Source: a virus. From it: a DNA stretch of 44,433 bases. This document shows positions 7,901 through 14,927 of the stretch, in pieces. The stretch's first letter is position 1; the number at the start of each line of letters is the position of its first letter. A program made the translations under genes and the position numbers. The stretch is taken from the IMG/VR virus record IMGVR_UViG_3300044949_001893, positions 1-44,433 of that record; one strand, written 5' to 3'. The notes under the pieces are model-generated. The model saw only the letters and a program-made list of their open reading frames with translations. It was not told the DNA's origin and ran no database searches.

Positions 7901-10900
7901 GATCGCCAGCTGCATCACCTTGCTCGTCGAGATCGTCTCATCCGGCTGGGCATTCGCCATACTCCACTGGTCGATCGCCGGCTTGTTCTGGAAACGATGC
8001 ACCGCCCGCGCCGCGTCCCGCAGTTGCGCCGCCATCTTCGGGTAAAATTGATCCGCCGCCGCACTGATCGCCGCCGTGACTTTGAGATTCTGCACCGCCG
8101 GCGGGTCCACCATGAGGAGTCGCGTCCACTCCGCCACGCCCTCGCCGATTAAATACTCCCGCTTCGTCGCCTCGCTCGCATTGCCCGGCGGCTGGCTCGC
8201 CATGCTCCCCGGCAGTTGCGTCAGCGCCAGAAGTTCATCCGCGTGCTGATTCCAAAACCCCGGCGCCTTCGCATCCAGGAGAAACTCCAGCCCGTGCCCC
8301 GCCTCGTGGAAATTGATCTGGCTCTGCGTTGCCCGCGTGAACGCCGTATGATTCCCCGGGCGGTAGACCGCCGGATGCGAACGCGTTGTCTGCGACGTCG
8401 ACCGCTTCATCTCCAGGTTCACCGCCCGGTTCACATGATCCACGATCGACCGGTAGCCCCAATGTTGCCCCGGCTTATAGTTCTCGATCCCCTTGATGAG
8501 TCGTCGTCCCTCGCCCGTTTCGCCCTGGCGCAGCACCCAATCCGGCCGCGGCGTTGACGTATCCGCCGGCCGCGCCACCCCAGGCGGCACCCAAGCCGGC
8601 CCCGAGGCCGCCGGCGGCGTCGCCCCCCGCCGCGCTCCAGTCCCCCCGGTAGGGACCGCTGGCCCAGCGGTCCGTGTTGCCTTGGTTTTTGATGTTGGAA
8701 ACGCCTCAGAGTCAGCGGTCGCACCCTGCCCCGTAGCCATTGGTGAATCAAACGATTCCACCGGCATTGCCCATCCGCGATTCGGCGGGTTTGGACGCAC
8801 GGCTTCAAGCGATCCGCCGCCGCTGTATTTCCATTCGCCTTGCCCTGCCACGCGCACATAGCTGGCATGCGTCTCGTCGGGATGCTTGGCTTGATAATCT
8901 GCCAGCGTGTCAGCGTATCCGCTTCTAATCCTTGGCTTAATCTCTTGTTGAAAAATCTCTTCGGTCAGCGGGACCGTAATTTGTTGGTTGCCGTAGGCTT
9001 GTCCACCCTCCTTGTTGCGCATCCATTGGAATCGCTCGACGGCCGTTTGCTCAAGCGGACTTAGCGCAGCATCCTCCGGCAACTCCTGTCGCGGCGCCGT
9101 CCCCCGCCGCGCCAGCCCCGCCATCGGCTCATCCGCCGCACCGACCCGCCCGTCCCCGTAGGCAAACATCGGTTTGCCACTCCGCAACCGTTGCTCCAGC
9201 AGCTCGAAGAGATCCGCCTCCGTCTCGACCTTGAAACCCTCCGCTTGCAGCGCCATCACCACGCGGTCCACATCATTCGCATCCTTGCGGAAGAGATCGC
9301 GGGCCTGCTTGATCCCCAGGTCCCGGGCGCCCCGCGCCATCTCCTGCAACCTCCGCAGCTCGCCCGACCATCCCGCCTTATTCTTCCCCTTCGCCGCCGT
9401 CGGCAGCCCGCCCGCCATGCGAATCGCCTCGAGCAGATCCACCCCACCCTGCCGCATATTCTCGCCCGCCTCACGTTCCTGCCCCTGCACGTATTTGCCC
9501 CAAGCATCGAACGCCGCCTGGTCAAACACCGCCAGCCCCGTCGCCTCATCGCGCACATAATACGGCACCCGCATCTCGTAGAGATCCAGCGCCGCCGCCG
9601 ACACCGGTTGGTTGGCATTGATCGCATCGCGCACGATCCGGAAATGCTCATTGAAAAGTTCCGTCGTCGCCTCCGGGTTGAAATCCATGTCAATCCCCCG
9701 CTCCGTCCCCAGCGTCACGGCAAAATCATCCGGCGTCATCATCGCCGGCGTCATCGGCGGAGGCGTCACGATCGTCTCGCGTCCCGCCGGCATCACATTC
9801 ACCGGCGCCTGCCGCGGCGCCACCGGCGCGGACCCCGTCCGTGCCGCCGACACCGCCGCCGCCCGGGCCGCCGCCGCATCCGGCAACCGCGGCGGCACAT
9901 AGTAAGTCATCTCCGGCCGAGCGCCCGTCACCTGACGGAATCCCGGCACCCCGGCCTGCGCTGCATTGAAAGTCACCTGCGGCTCGCGTCCCCCCGCCGC
10001 CTGCATCCCCGCGGTCAACCGCCGCATCGGCACCTCGAGCGCCCGGAAAATCTCCGCCTCCTCCCGGCTCAGCCCCTGCCCCGTCGCCTGCTTGTTCAGG
10101 ATGAGATTCACCTTCTCATCCGGAATCCGCCGGTTCCCGATAAAGAATCCACTCAAAAGCAAACCCGCGCCCGCACCCGTCGCCACATCCCCCGCCGTGA
10201 AAGGCTCGCCCGTCATCGCCGCCGTGATCGGCACCGCCGCCGCACCCGCCACCGTGCCCGCGCCCGCCGCTTGGCCGGCAACACGAGCCACCTCCCGGGC
10301 GCCACCCGCCGCCGCCGCCGTCTGGAGTCCACGCACCGCCTGCACGCCCGACACCGGGAGCGACAACGCCGCCACGCCCAGCTCGCCGCCCATCTTCCAT
10401 TCCGGCTTCAGCTTCGCCGCCGCCAGCACCGCATCATACTCCTCCATGTGCCGGCCCAGCTGCTCGTAGACCGCATCGTAAGCCATCCCCGCACCCACGC
10501 CGCCCACGATCGCCGCCCCCGTCCCGGCCACCAGGCCAACGACCGGAGCCAAAGGCGCCGCCGGAGTCATCGCCGTCACCCCCGCCGCCGCCGGACCCAC
10601 CAGCTTCGCCGCCCCGATCGCGCCCGCTGTCATCGCACCGCCGCGGCCCGCGCCGTAGAGGAGCGCCATCAATTCCGGATTATCCCCCGCCCGCCGCTCG
10701 AGCGCAGCACGCAGCTTCTCATCCTCTTGGGCCTTCTTGATGAGCGCCTCGCGGTCCTTCGTCACCCGTTCCACTTCCGGCGCCGCCGCCATGCCCGTCT
10801 GGTAATCCTCCTCCGAGATCAGCCCCGCATCGAACGCCCCCTGCAAACCCTGCGACAAACGCGCCGGGTCAAAATTCACCATGCCCCCCACCGGCACCTG

Positions 10901-11452
10901 CTGACCATTAACCGCCACCGTCCCCATCGCCCCCGTAAATTCAAACGCCTGTTTAGGTTGCTCCGGCTCCGCATCGAGGAACGCATCCACCTCCTCCGGC
11001 GAAGAGAACGCTCCCCCGGTAGGGACCGCTGGCCCAGCGGTCCGCTCCTCCGGCGCATCAAGAAACGCATCCACATCCTCCGGCGTAGCAAACGTCGGCG
11101 CCGGTCCCGTTACCGGCGGCAGATCCTCATCCGCTTGTGGTAGGGCGGGACCTCCGGGCCCGCCGTCCTTCGTCGGCAACGGCGGCTCGCCATTCTCATC
11201 CAGCACCGCCTGCACATTCGGTTCGATCGCGCCATCCAGCGGACGCTCCAGCTGCAATAGCGGCGTCGGGTCCTCCGGCGCTATGTCCACCGCGGACGGC
11301 CCCGCCGGTTCCGGCAGCATGTTGGGATTCCGCACCGCCGCATTCGATTCCTCGAGGATGCGACGCTGTTCCTCCTCGGCCGACAGCAGATCCACCGGCG
11401 CGTCGAGAAACGCGTCGGCCTCCTCCACCGAGTTAAACGCCGGGACTGCCAT
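4952..11452 (-). CDS. Giant polyvalent / internal virion protein with HExxH motif (2166 aa)
   Basis: The start MAVPAFNSVEEADAFLDA at 11452 (AAAGGG upstream) is preferred over an upstream frame extension. The N-terminus repeats a DAFLDA motif three times between about residue 12 and 160. A long Ala/Gly-rich hydrophobic region (about 260-450) may cross membranes. A putative zinc-peptidase motif HEAGH lies near 1049-1053. The C-terminal third (RRTITQSTPF-like segment, GLQRDMISQML around 1610, then NFAQVLTDPDPAVRGRMAAR) resembles the LPD38 domain of polyvalent proteins ejected with phage DNA. It is the largest late gene and lies beyond the fibre and nozzle genes, as expected for an ejected protein. 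Two copies of a 30-nt palindrome and one 27-nt palindrome are translated in frame within it. Confidence 0.8.
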   Translation of the reverse strand: MAVPAFNSVEEADAFLDAPVDLLSAEEEQRRILEESNAAVRNPNMLPEPAGPSAVDIAPEDPTPLLQLERPLDGAIEPNVQAVLDENGEPPLPTKDGGPGGPALPQADEDLPPVTGPAPTFATPEDVDAFLDAPEERTAGPAVPTGGAFSSPEEVDAFLDAEPEQPKQAFEFTGAMGTVAVNGQQVPVGGMVNFDPARLSQGLQGAFDAGLISEEDYQTGMAAAPEVERVTKDREALIKKAQEDEKLRAALERRAGDNPELMALLYGAGRGGAMTAGAIGAAKLVGPAAAGVTAMTPAAPLAPVVGLVAGTGAAIVGGVGAGMAYDAVYEQLGRHMEEYDAVLAAAKLKPEWKMGGELGVAALSLPVSGVQAVRGLQTAAAAGGAREVARVAGQAAGAGTVAGAAAVPITAAMTGEPFTAGDVATGAGAGLLLSGFFIGNRRIPDEKVNLILNKQATGQGLSREEAEIFRALEVPMRRLTAGMQAAGGREPQVTFNAAQAGVPGFRQVTGARPEMTYYVPPRLPDAAAARAAAVSAARTGSAPVAPRQAPVNVMPAGRETIVTPPPMTPAMMTPDDFAVTLGTERGIDMDFNPEATTELFNEHFRIVRDAINANQPVSAAALDLYEMRVPYYVRDEATGLAVFDQAAFDAWGKYVQGQEREAGENMRQGGVDLLEAIRMAGGLPTAAKGKNKAGWSGELRRLQEMARGARDLGIKQARDLFRKDANDVDRVVMALQAEGFKVETEADLFELLEQRLRSGKPMFAYGDGRVGAADEPMAGLARRGTAPRQELPEDAALSPLEQTAVERFQWMRNKEGGQAYGNQQITVPLTEEIFQQEIKPRIRSGYADTLADYQAKHPDETHASYVRVAGQGEWKYSGGGSLEAVRPNPPNRGWAMPVESFDSPMATGQGATADSEAFPTSKTKATRTAGPAVPTGGTGARRGATPPAASGPAWVPPGVARPADTSTPRPDWVLRQGETGEGRRLIKGIENYKPGQHWGYRSIVDHVNRAVNLEMKRSTSQTTRSHPAVYRPGNHTAFTRATQSQINFHEAGHGLEFLLDAKAPGFWNQHADELLALTQLPGSMASQPPGNASEATKREYLIGEGVAEWTRLLMVDPPAVQNLKVTAAISAAADQFYPKMAAQLRDAARAVHRFQNKPAIDQWSMANAQPDETISTSKVMQLAIAQGNAVADAVASGAPFSRMGRRILRSILKEWDESMGLEVKAVDKMRQVRKLTDRVQFAHNYKLMVGGETTRAIKGKGLRMLDMDGNFVNLLDYSWRDATRTVSPKHFQRFMEYGWARTALYRYNFFVDRARTARAAGDEEAVQANLAKAQYPLLNEGFGPDKLKEIVTAAEREIPNAQLGYAKIQKYFDTLLHLKLRGGLKSKDEVERMTEQEDYWPLVKQVYGDGNRAGTSSKGDVQSGDMTIKGSQEAIEDLNAVAINKTKQALDAHANNRLMWLLEDVTAKIANDPKVPVLTRTMAGQQVVRLNIPTEAAATPAQIREQVKAAVEKHMKQQMGFQPQLRDEDLKLLDALEFDGIWRPARPNDANVISYLRGGERRYLLVNDPAMFNFFANKQAMDGVLKALNWMAGPLSENYKRTITQSTPFAVAGLQRDMISQMLLNPDAIGWVPGGSLVQGLWNKLSGKYPQLAQDGLLLSRVEPSSTELMDHLRRSSVMQFLTEGFYVGTSKDPTARALQTWLQPSNYLLYTPLIGFKSQDIVNLVTGGRFLSPLVETGAREGAAAYALKMGAKDEEAAMKYWTSSGQFNEHPLSANLRGMIRPMMFFNPMVQGMRNFAQVLTDPDPAVRGRMAARLIQVAAMSSVGAGATYMWMSDEDKERERERPIEERMGYANVGGFRLAFAYGPEGVVQSVAWNAMMDHLLERPKELGRKEAMLLVNRVFDVGSPLAVFGPQMTALFEAQANFSYFKQKHIVSPWMSALPASEQYYMSTPDFYRKVGKWIDYSPAKIEYIMRQAIGRQADETVKLLESVGGGKPVNLEAAELPFVGRLFARDPMGFGSMSMRKVEEIDATLRQIDTRLAAKGWSTILRNPEFPVDQLPTNELRALHTQLQYLEFLRRGHQIVQNWPSLGGMDKLRQDAKVYGISERYIEEKNMQVALTRYAQAILSWNADGVEQMESVLKLLDQIPEGTPEQRAWDYEQRIR
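8645..8674. repeat. 30-nt palindromic element, in-frame copy 1
   Basis: This block is identical over 30 bases to 11015-11044 and, inverted, to 26274-26303. Its core GGACCGCTGGCCCAGCGGTCC is an almost perfect palindrome. It encodes TAGPAVPTG near residues 927-936 of the polyvalent protein. Confidence 0.9.
11015..11044. repeat. 30-nt palindromic element, in-frame copy 2
   Basis: This is the second copy inside the same gene (residues about 137-146), in the same reading frame and orientation as 8645-8674. It encodes the same TAGPAVPTG peptide between two DAFLDA repeats. Confidence 0.9.
11139..11165. repeat. 27-nt GC palindrome (family 2), in-frame copy
   Basis: The reverse complement is identical to 35207-35233 and differs by two compensating bases from 29345-29371 and 35683-35709. 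Here it encodes GGPGGPALP within the polyvalent protein N-terminus. The CGGCGGGxCCGGAGGxCCCGCC core forms a stem. Confidence 0.85.
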
Positions 11453-11459
11453 AGTCCCT

Positions 11460-12140
11460 TTATCGCACGCCCAACAACTGCCGTGCTTGCTCCCTGGTAA
11501 TCTGCCCCGCCTTGAAAGCCGCCCGCACCTGGTCCGCGGACATCGCACCCGCTGCCGCGGCCGGAGCTGGCGCGGCCGCCGGCGCCATGCTCATCGCATT
11601 CGTCGGAGCCATCCCCATCCCCATCGCCGCCGAGCTGGTCGGCGCCGACATCGGCACCGGCATATTCGTCTCGAACGCCCCCGCGCCCGCGGGCGCCACG
11701 GACGCCGTCGGCGTCGGCACATTCGTCGGCGTCGGCATCACATCCTCCGCCCCCGGGAGCAGCATCATCTTGCCATCCGGACCGAACGCGATCGGCATCG
11801 GTCCGCCCTTAGAAGCCTTTGGTTTGACCACCGATTGCGTAGCGCGATTGGTGCCCGGGAAGTAGGTCCCCGTCATCGGATCAAAGACCAGCTGTTGCCC
11901 GTCCTTATCCACCGGTCCCTCCTTGAATCGTTCTTGCGGAAACGGCTGCACCGAATTCGGCGACGTCGTGACAAACGGCACCACCTGGTTCGTGTTCACC
12001 GGATTCGTGATCGCCACCGCGGACGGCTGGAAGTTGCCGCTGCCCGACTCATTGCGCCATTCGTCATGGAGCTTGCGTGCCACCGCATCGGGGATGAACC
12101 CCGTGTGACCCTTCTTCACCAACCAGGTATCGAAGTCCAT
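11460..12140 (-). CDS. Putative internal virion protein, 226 aa
   Basis: The ATG at 12140 (MDFDTWLVKKGHTGFIPD) starts 4 bases after the upstream stop; the frame upstream is non-conserved low-complexity sequence. There is a charged N-terminus, a Pro/Thr/Val and Met/Ala-rich middle (MPTPTNVPTPTASVAP, AAMGMGMAPTN) and a C-terminal helix QVRAAFKAGQITREQARQLL reminiscent of SHOCT-like short domains. It lies between two internal-virion candidates and 7 bases from the giant gene, so a virion or ejection accessory is likely. No family is recognised. Confidence 0.7.
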   Translation of the reverse strand: MDFDTWLVKKGHTGFIPDAVARKLHDEWRNESGSGNFQPSAVAITNPVNTNQVVPFVTTSPNSVQPFPQERFKEGPVDKDGQQLVFDPMTGTYFPGTNRATQSVVKPKASKGGPMPIAFGPDGKMMLLPGAEDVMPTPTNVPTPTASVAPAGAGAFETNMPVPMSAPTSSAAMGMGMAPTNAMSMAPAAAPAPAAAAGAMSADQVRAAFKAGQITREQARQLLGVR

Positions 12141-12144
12141 GGCG

Positions 12145-12726
12145 TCAGTTTCCGTAGCCGACCCAGCCTTGCCCGGGGACGTAACCCTTCTGCTGCTTGC
12201 CGCCAGCACCGCCGCCGCCGCCGGCACCCGGCGAGCCTCCGCGGTTCATTTGCATGTCGACGATCTGCTGGCTCATGATCGAGCGGCCGGTGTTGTTCAT
12301 GCCGATGATGCTGTCGCCGATCATGGCTTGTTGGCGGGGGGATTCGCTGAGGAAGCCTTTGATCCATTCCGGATCAAAGCCCAGCTGGTCGCCGTGCCGC
12401 TTCATGAAATCGCCATAGGCCGAGCCTTTGGCCTCGAGGGCTTTGTTGTCGGCATAGGCTGCGACGAAGCTACCCAGCACGCTATCCGCCGAGCTGCCGC
12501 CGCCACCGCGGCCGCCGCGTTCGCCGCCGCCTTGCATGGCCATGGCCGCGCCGGCCGGTCCGCCCATGGCAAAACCGGCGACCGCTTGGCCCGCCTTGCG
12601 GATCGTGCCGCCGACGTCCTCGCCGATCTGCTCATACATTTGTTGGTTGGCTTGGGCGGCGCCGAGCGCCCCCTTGGCGAGAAACTCGCCGCTTTGGTCA
12701 TAAACTCCGGGGTTGTAGGCAAACAT
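12145..12726 (-). CDS. Putative internal virion protein, Gly-rich, 193 aa
   Basis: AAGGAGAG seven bases before the ATG at 12726 is a good Shine-Dalgarno sequence. The protein has an amphipathic helix (EFLAKGALGAAQANQQMYEQ), a Gly/Ala hydrophobic patch (KAGQAVAGFAMGGPAG), a poly-Gly linker (GGGERGGRGGGGSS) and a Gly-rich C-terminus. This is typical of small podoviral internal or ejection proteins encoded beside the tail genes. Function is inferred from position. Confidence 0.7.
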   Translation of the reverse strand: MFAYNPGVYDQSGEFLAKGALGAAQANQQMYEQIGEDVGGTIRKAGQAVAGFAMGGPAGAAMAMQGGGERGGRGGGGSSADSVLGSFVAAYADNKALEAKGSAYGDFMKRHGDQLGFDPEWIKGFLSESPRQQAMIGDSIIGMNNTGRSIMSQQIVDMQMNRGGSPGAGGGGGAGGKQQKGYVPGQGWVGYGN

Positions 12727-12744
12727 AGTTATTCTCTCCTTCGA

Positions 12745-13830
12745 TTAAGCCGCTTTGGCTTGGGTTAATTCTTGCGCCAGGGCCGCGCCGATCACGGCCG
12801 GCTTGATCGCCAGGCGTTTCTTGCCGCGGTAGTTCACTTCTTCGACGGCTTCGGGCAGCACCTTCTTGACGTCTTGGGCGAGGAATCCGACATGCTTGGC
12901 TCCGGGCTCCCCGCTCCCTGCTCCCTGCTCCTTGTATTTGAATTCGTAGGCCGTGAGCCCGAGCACCTTGCCGGCCGAGCCGAGAGGTTTGATGTCCTTC
13001 TTCTCCCGCTTGTCCGAGAGGATCGACGAGCCAATGTTGCCGATCATATTCATCATGCCGGCTTGGCGCATGGCGCCCGCCTGCATGTTGGCACCTTGGA
13101 TGGCGGCCTGGTTGTTCATCGCCGAGTTATACATCGAGCCCTGGAGATTCCGGTTGAAGGATTCGACATTGCCCGCCTGGTTCACGGCATTGTTGAACGT
13201 GTTACCGATCAGCGCCGTGCCTTGTCCCATGGTCGCTTGGCCCAGGCCGAAGGCCGGGTTGAGTCCGCGGGCGAAAGGGTCGAGGGCGCCGTAGCCTTCG
13301 GCCAGGGTGATCCGGCGGCCGCGGCGGGCCAGGTCGAGCTGGTTGGCACCGAGGGCGAATTGCCGGCGCTGGTCGAGACGCTGCTGCGACATGGCATCCC
13401 GGTTAAGGATCTCCGCAGCCGCCGATCCGGCGCTGGTGCCGAGACCGCGGGCGGCAAAGGCGCCGCGGGCGGATTGCTGCGCCGCACGTTCCTGCTCCGG
13501 CGAGAGGGATCGGCCCAGCATCAGCTCCTCTTGAGCCTGACGCTGGATCTCCGCCTCGATGGCGCTGGGGGCGCTGGCCGCTTGTAGCTCCTGGTCCATC
13601 ACGCCACGGGTCCGGGCGAGGTATTGATTATCCAACTCCCCGGCCACCTGACGGGCCGTGCCCAGCTGCATGGCCGTCATCTTCGGATACAGACGCTCGA
13701 GCGAACGCTCCTGCTCCTGCATCTGTTGAATGGCCGACCGCGTCGCCGCGGCATACATCTTGTCGTAGTCGATTGGTGTCGGCGCCGGCGGTGCCGGCGG
13801 CGGTGCTGGCATTGATGGTCCTGATCCCAT
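12745..13830 (-). CDS. Virion protein with C-terminal S74 intramolecular chaperone
   Basis: The 361-residue product starts MGSGPSMPAPPPAPPAPTP, with AGGAGG-type ribosome binding upstream. The middle is a long Gln/Ala/Arg-rich helical region. The C-terminus (from about residue 270) is a peptidase S74 / tailspike chaperone domain: SDKREKKDIKPL, GLTAYEFKYKE, HVGFLAQDVKKVLPEAVEE, then a KPAVIGAALAQELTQ helix. Such domains trimerise fibres and cleave themselves off. Odd point: a heptamer array at 12899-12933 is translated as EQGAGSGEPGA inside the domain, between FKYK and HVGFLAQD. Confidence 0.85.
   Translation of the reverse strand: MGSGPSMPAPPPAPPAPTPIDYDKMYAAATRSAIQQMQEQERSLERLYPKMTAMQLGTARQVAGELDNQYLARTRGVMDQELQAASAPSAIEAEIQRQAQEELMLGRSLSPEQERAAQQSARGAFAARGLGTSAGSAAAEILNRDAMSQQRLDQRRQFALGANQLDLARRGRRITLAEGYGALDPFARGLNPAFGLGQATMGQGTALIGNTFNNAVNQAGNVESFNRNLQGSMYNSAMNNQAAIQGANMQAGAMRQAGMMNMIGNIGSSILSDKREKKDIKPLGSAGKVLGLTAYEFKYKEQGAGSGEPGAKHVGFLAQDVKKVLPEAVEEVNYRGKKRLAIKPAVIGAALAQELTQAKAA
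12899..12933. repeat. Heptamer array (GGAGCAG type) inside the S74 domain gene
   Basis: Five imperfect 7-nt units of GCTCCCT (gene strand AGGGAGC) lie head to tail inside the coding sequence. They total 35 bases, a length that keeps frame only with one extra flanking base. Confidence 0.8.
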
Positions 13831-13831
13831 T

Positions 13832-14179
13832 TTATTTTCCTCCTGTTTTGCTAATTAGTTTCTCCCAATAGTATACTCGCGGCTCCAAGCTCCCTCTGCG
13901 GCACCAAGCCACATAGTTCTGCGGATGCGGCGCCACGCGCAGACACTCCCGCACAGGGTTTGTGCCAAGAGCGCCAGCAGCCAAAGTGACGAACCAGCAG
14001 TTAGCTTCACCGAGTTCAAATTGTTGCTCCTCCGCGTTCCAGCGGCAGGCTTTGGCCAGCATGAAGCAGCTTGGGCTGTTCCACACATAGCCCGCCGACA
14101 GATGCTCGCCGACGACCTCCCAGAAGTCTTGCGTGCTGTGGTTGTCCCACCATGCTTTTGCGCGTTGCCATGGCAGCAT
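13832..14179 (-). CDS. Conserved-looking phage protein, 115 aa, unknown
   Basis: The start MLPWQRAKAWWDNHSTQD at 14179 lies 3 bases after the fibre gene stop. The protein is Trp/Cys-rich (several Trp in 4-50, Cys at about 38, 45, 61, 79 and 93). The pattern DFWEVVGEHLSAGYVWNSPSCFMLAKAC followed by a compact alpha/beta region recalls small acetyltransferase-like phage proteins placed near tail genes, but no catalytic motif is certain. It is probably virion-associated or assembly-associated, judging only by position. Confidence 0.65.
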   Translation of the reverse strand: MLPWQRAKAWWDNHSTQDFWEVVGEHLSAGYVWNSPSCFMLAKACRWNAEEQQFELGEANCWFVTLAAGALGTNPVRECLRVAPHPQNYVAWCRRGSLEPRVYYWEKLISKTGGK

Positions 14180-14181
14180 CC

Positions 14182-14910
14182 TTAGCCCTCATACATAATG
14201 TTGACCGAACCAGCGTCGAAGGTGTCGGTGCCGTTGACGGTGGTTAGGCGGACGCGGTCGAGGTTGCCGGAAAGTGCTGGCGAATTACCGGCGCAGCTTG
14301 TCGCTGCGCCCATTGCGGCTTCAGCATTGGTTCCGCTTCCCACCCACACATTTGATCCAATTAATACAAACGTGTATATGCCACTTCTGGCCGTGCTTGC
14401 AGCCGCTTGGCCGGATGGCTCAATAATAAATCCAGATGTGGCCGTTGCATATTGAATGGCGGCGGATGAGCCGTAACTCGCGTTGCTTTTATATCCACTT
14501 GTAGAAAACGAAGACGCTCCAAGTTGTATTTGGACGATTGACGTTCCATTTGTGCTTACCCCATTAAACATCACTGTAATCCGCTTTACCCAAGACGGAA
14601 TGCCGGTGAAGTCGATGCTGGTTCCGCTGGTGGTGTTTTGCGCGGTGGCAAGGGTGAGAGGCTGCGAGAGCTTCGCCGGAGTCACGGCAGCATCAGCAAT
14701 CCGCGCAATCGGCAGCGTGCCAGTCGTGAGCTTGCTGGCGTCGATGTCGCTGGCGAGCTTGGCGTTGGTCACGTTTGCGTCCAAAATCTTCGCGGTCGTG
14801 ACTTCGTCATTGCTCAACGTGATCGTCGCACTATTGACCATCTGGTTGAGCAAGCCCGGTAAGACCGTGTTGCCAGAGGCCCATGTATATCCTGTAGTTG
14901 CTGTTGCCAT
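14182..14910 (-). CDS. Tail fibre / receptor-binding protein, 242 aa
   Basis: AAGGAG lies upstream of the ATG at 14910. The N-terminal half has repeats typical of fibre shafts (TTAKILDANVTNAKLASDID, ASKLTTGTLPIARIADAAVT). The C-terminal half is a beta-rich Ser/Thr/Gly domain, probably the receptor-binding tip. The middle resembles the 16934-17605 protein in style, suggesting two fibre or spike components. It lies immediately downstream of the nozzle-like gene. Confidence 0.75.
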   Translation of the reverse strand: MATATTGYTWASGNTVLPGLLNQMVNSATITLSNDEVTTAKILDANVTNAKLASDIDASKLTTGTLPIARIADAAVTPAKLSQPLTLATAQNTTSGTSIDFTGIPSWVKRITVMFNGVSTNGTSIVQIQLGASSFSTSGYKSNASYGSSAAIQYATATSGFIIEPSGQAAASTARSGIYTFVLIGSNVWVGSGTNAEAAMGAATSCAGNSPALSGNLDRVRLTTVNGTDTFDAGSVNIMYEG

Positions 14911-14927
14911 ATTGTTCTCCTTAATTG

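Noticed and set aside
9191-11143. 650-codon Arg/His/Pro-rich + strand frame opposite the polyvalent gene
   Set aside because: Typical GC-driven shadow frame with biased composition and no motif.
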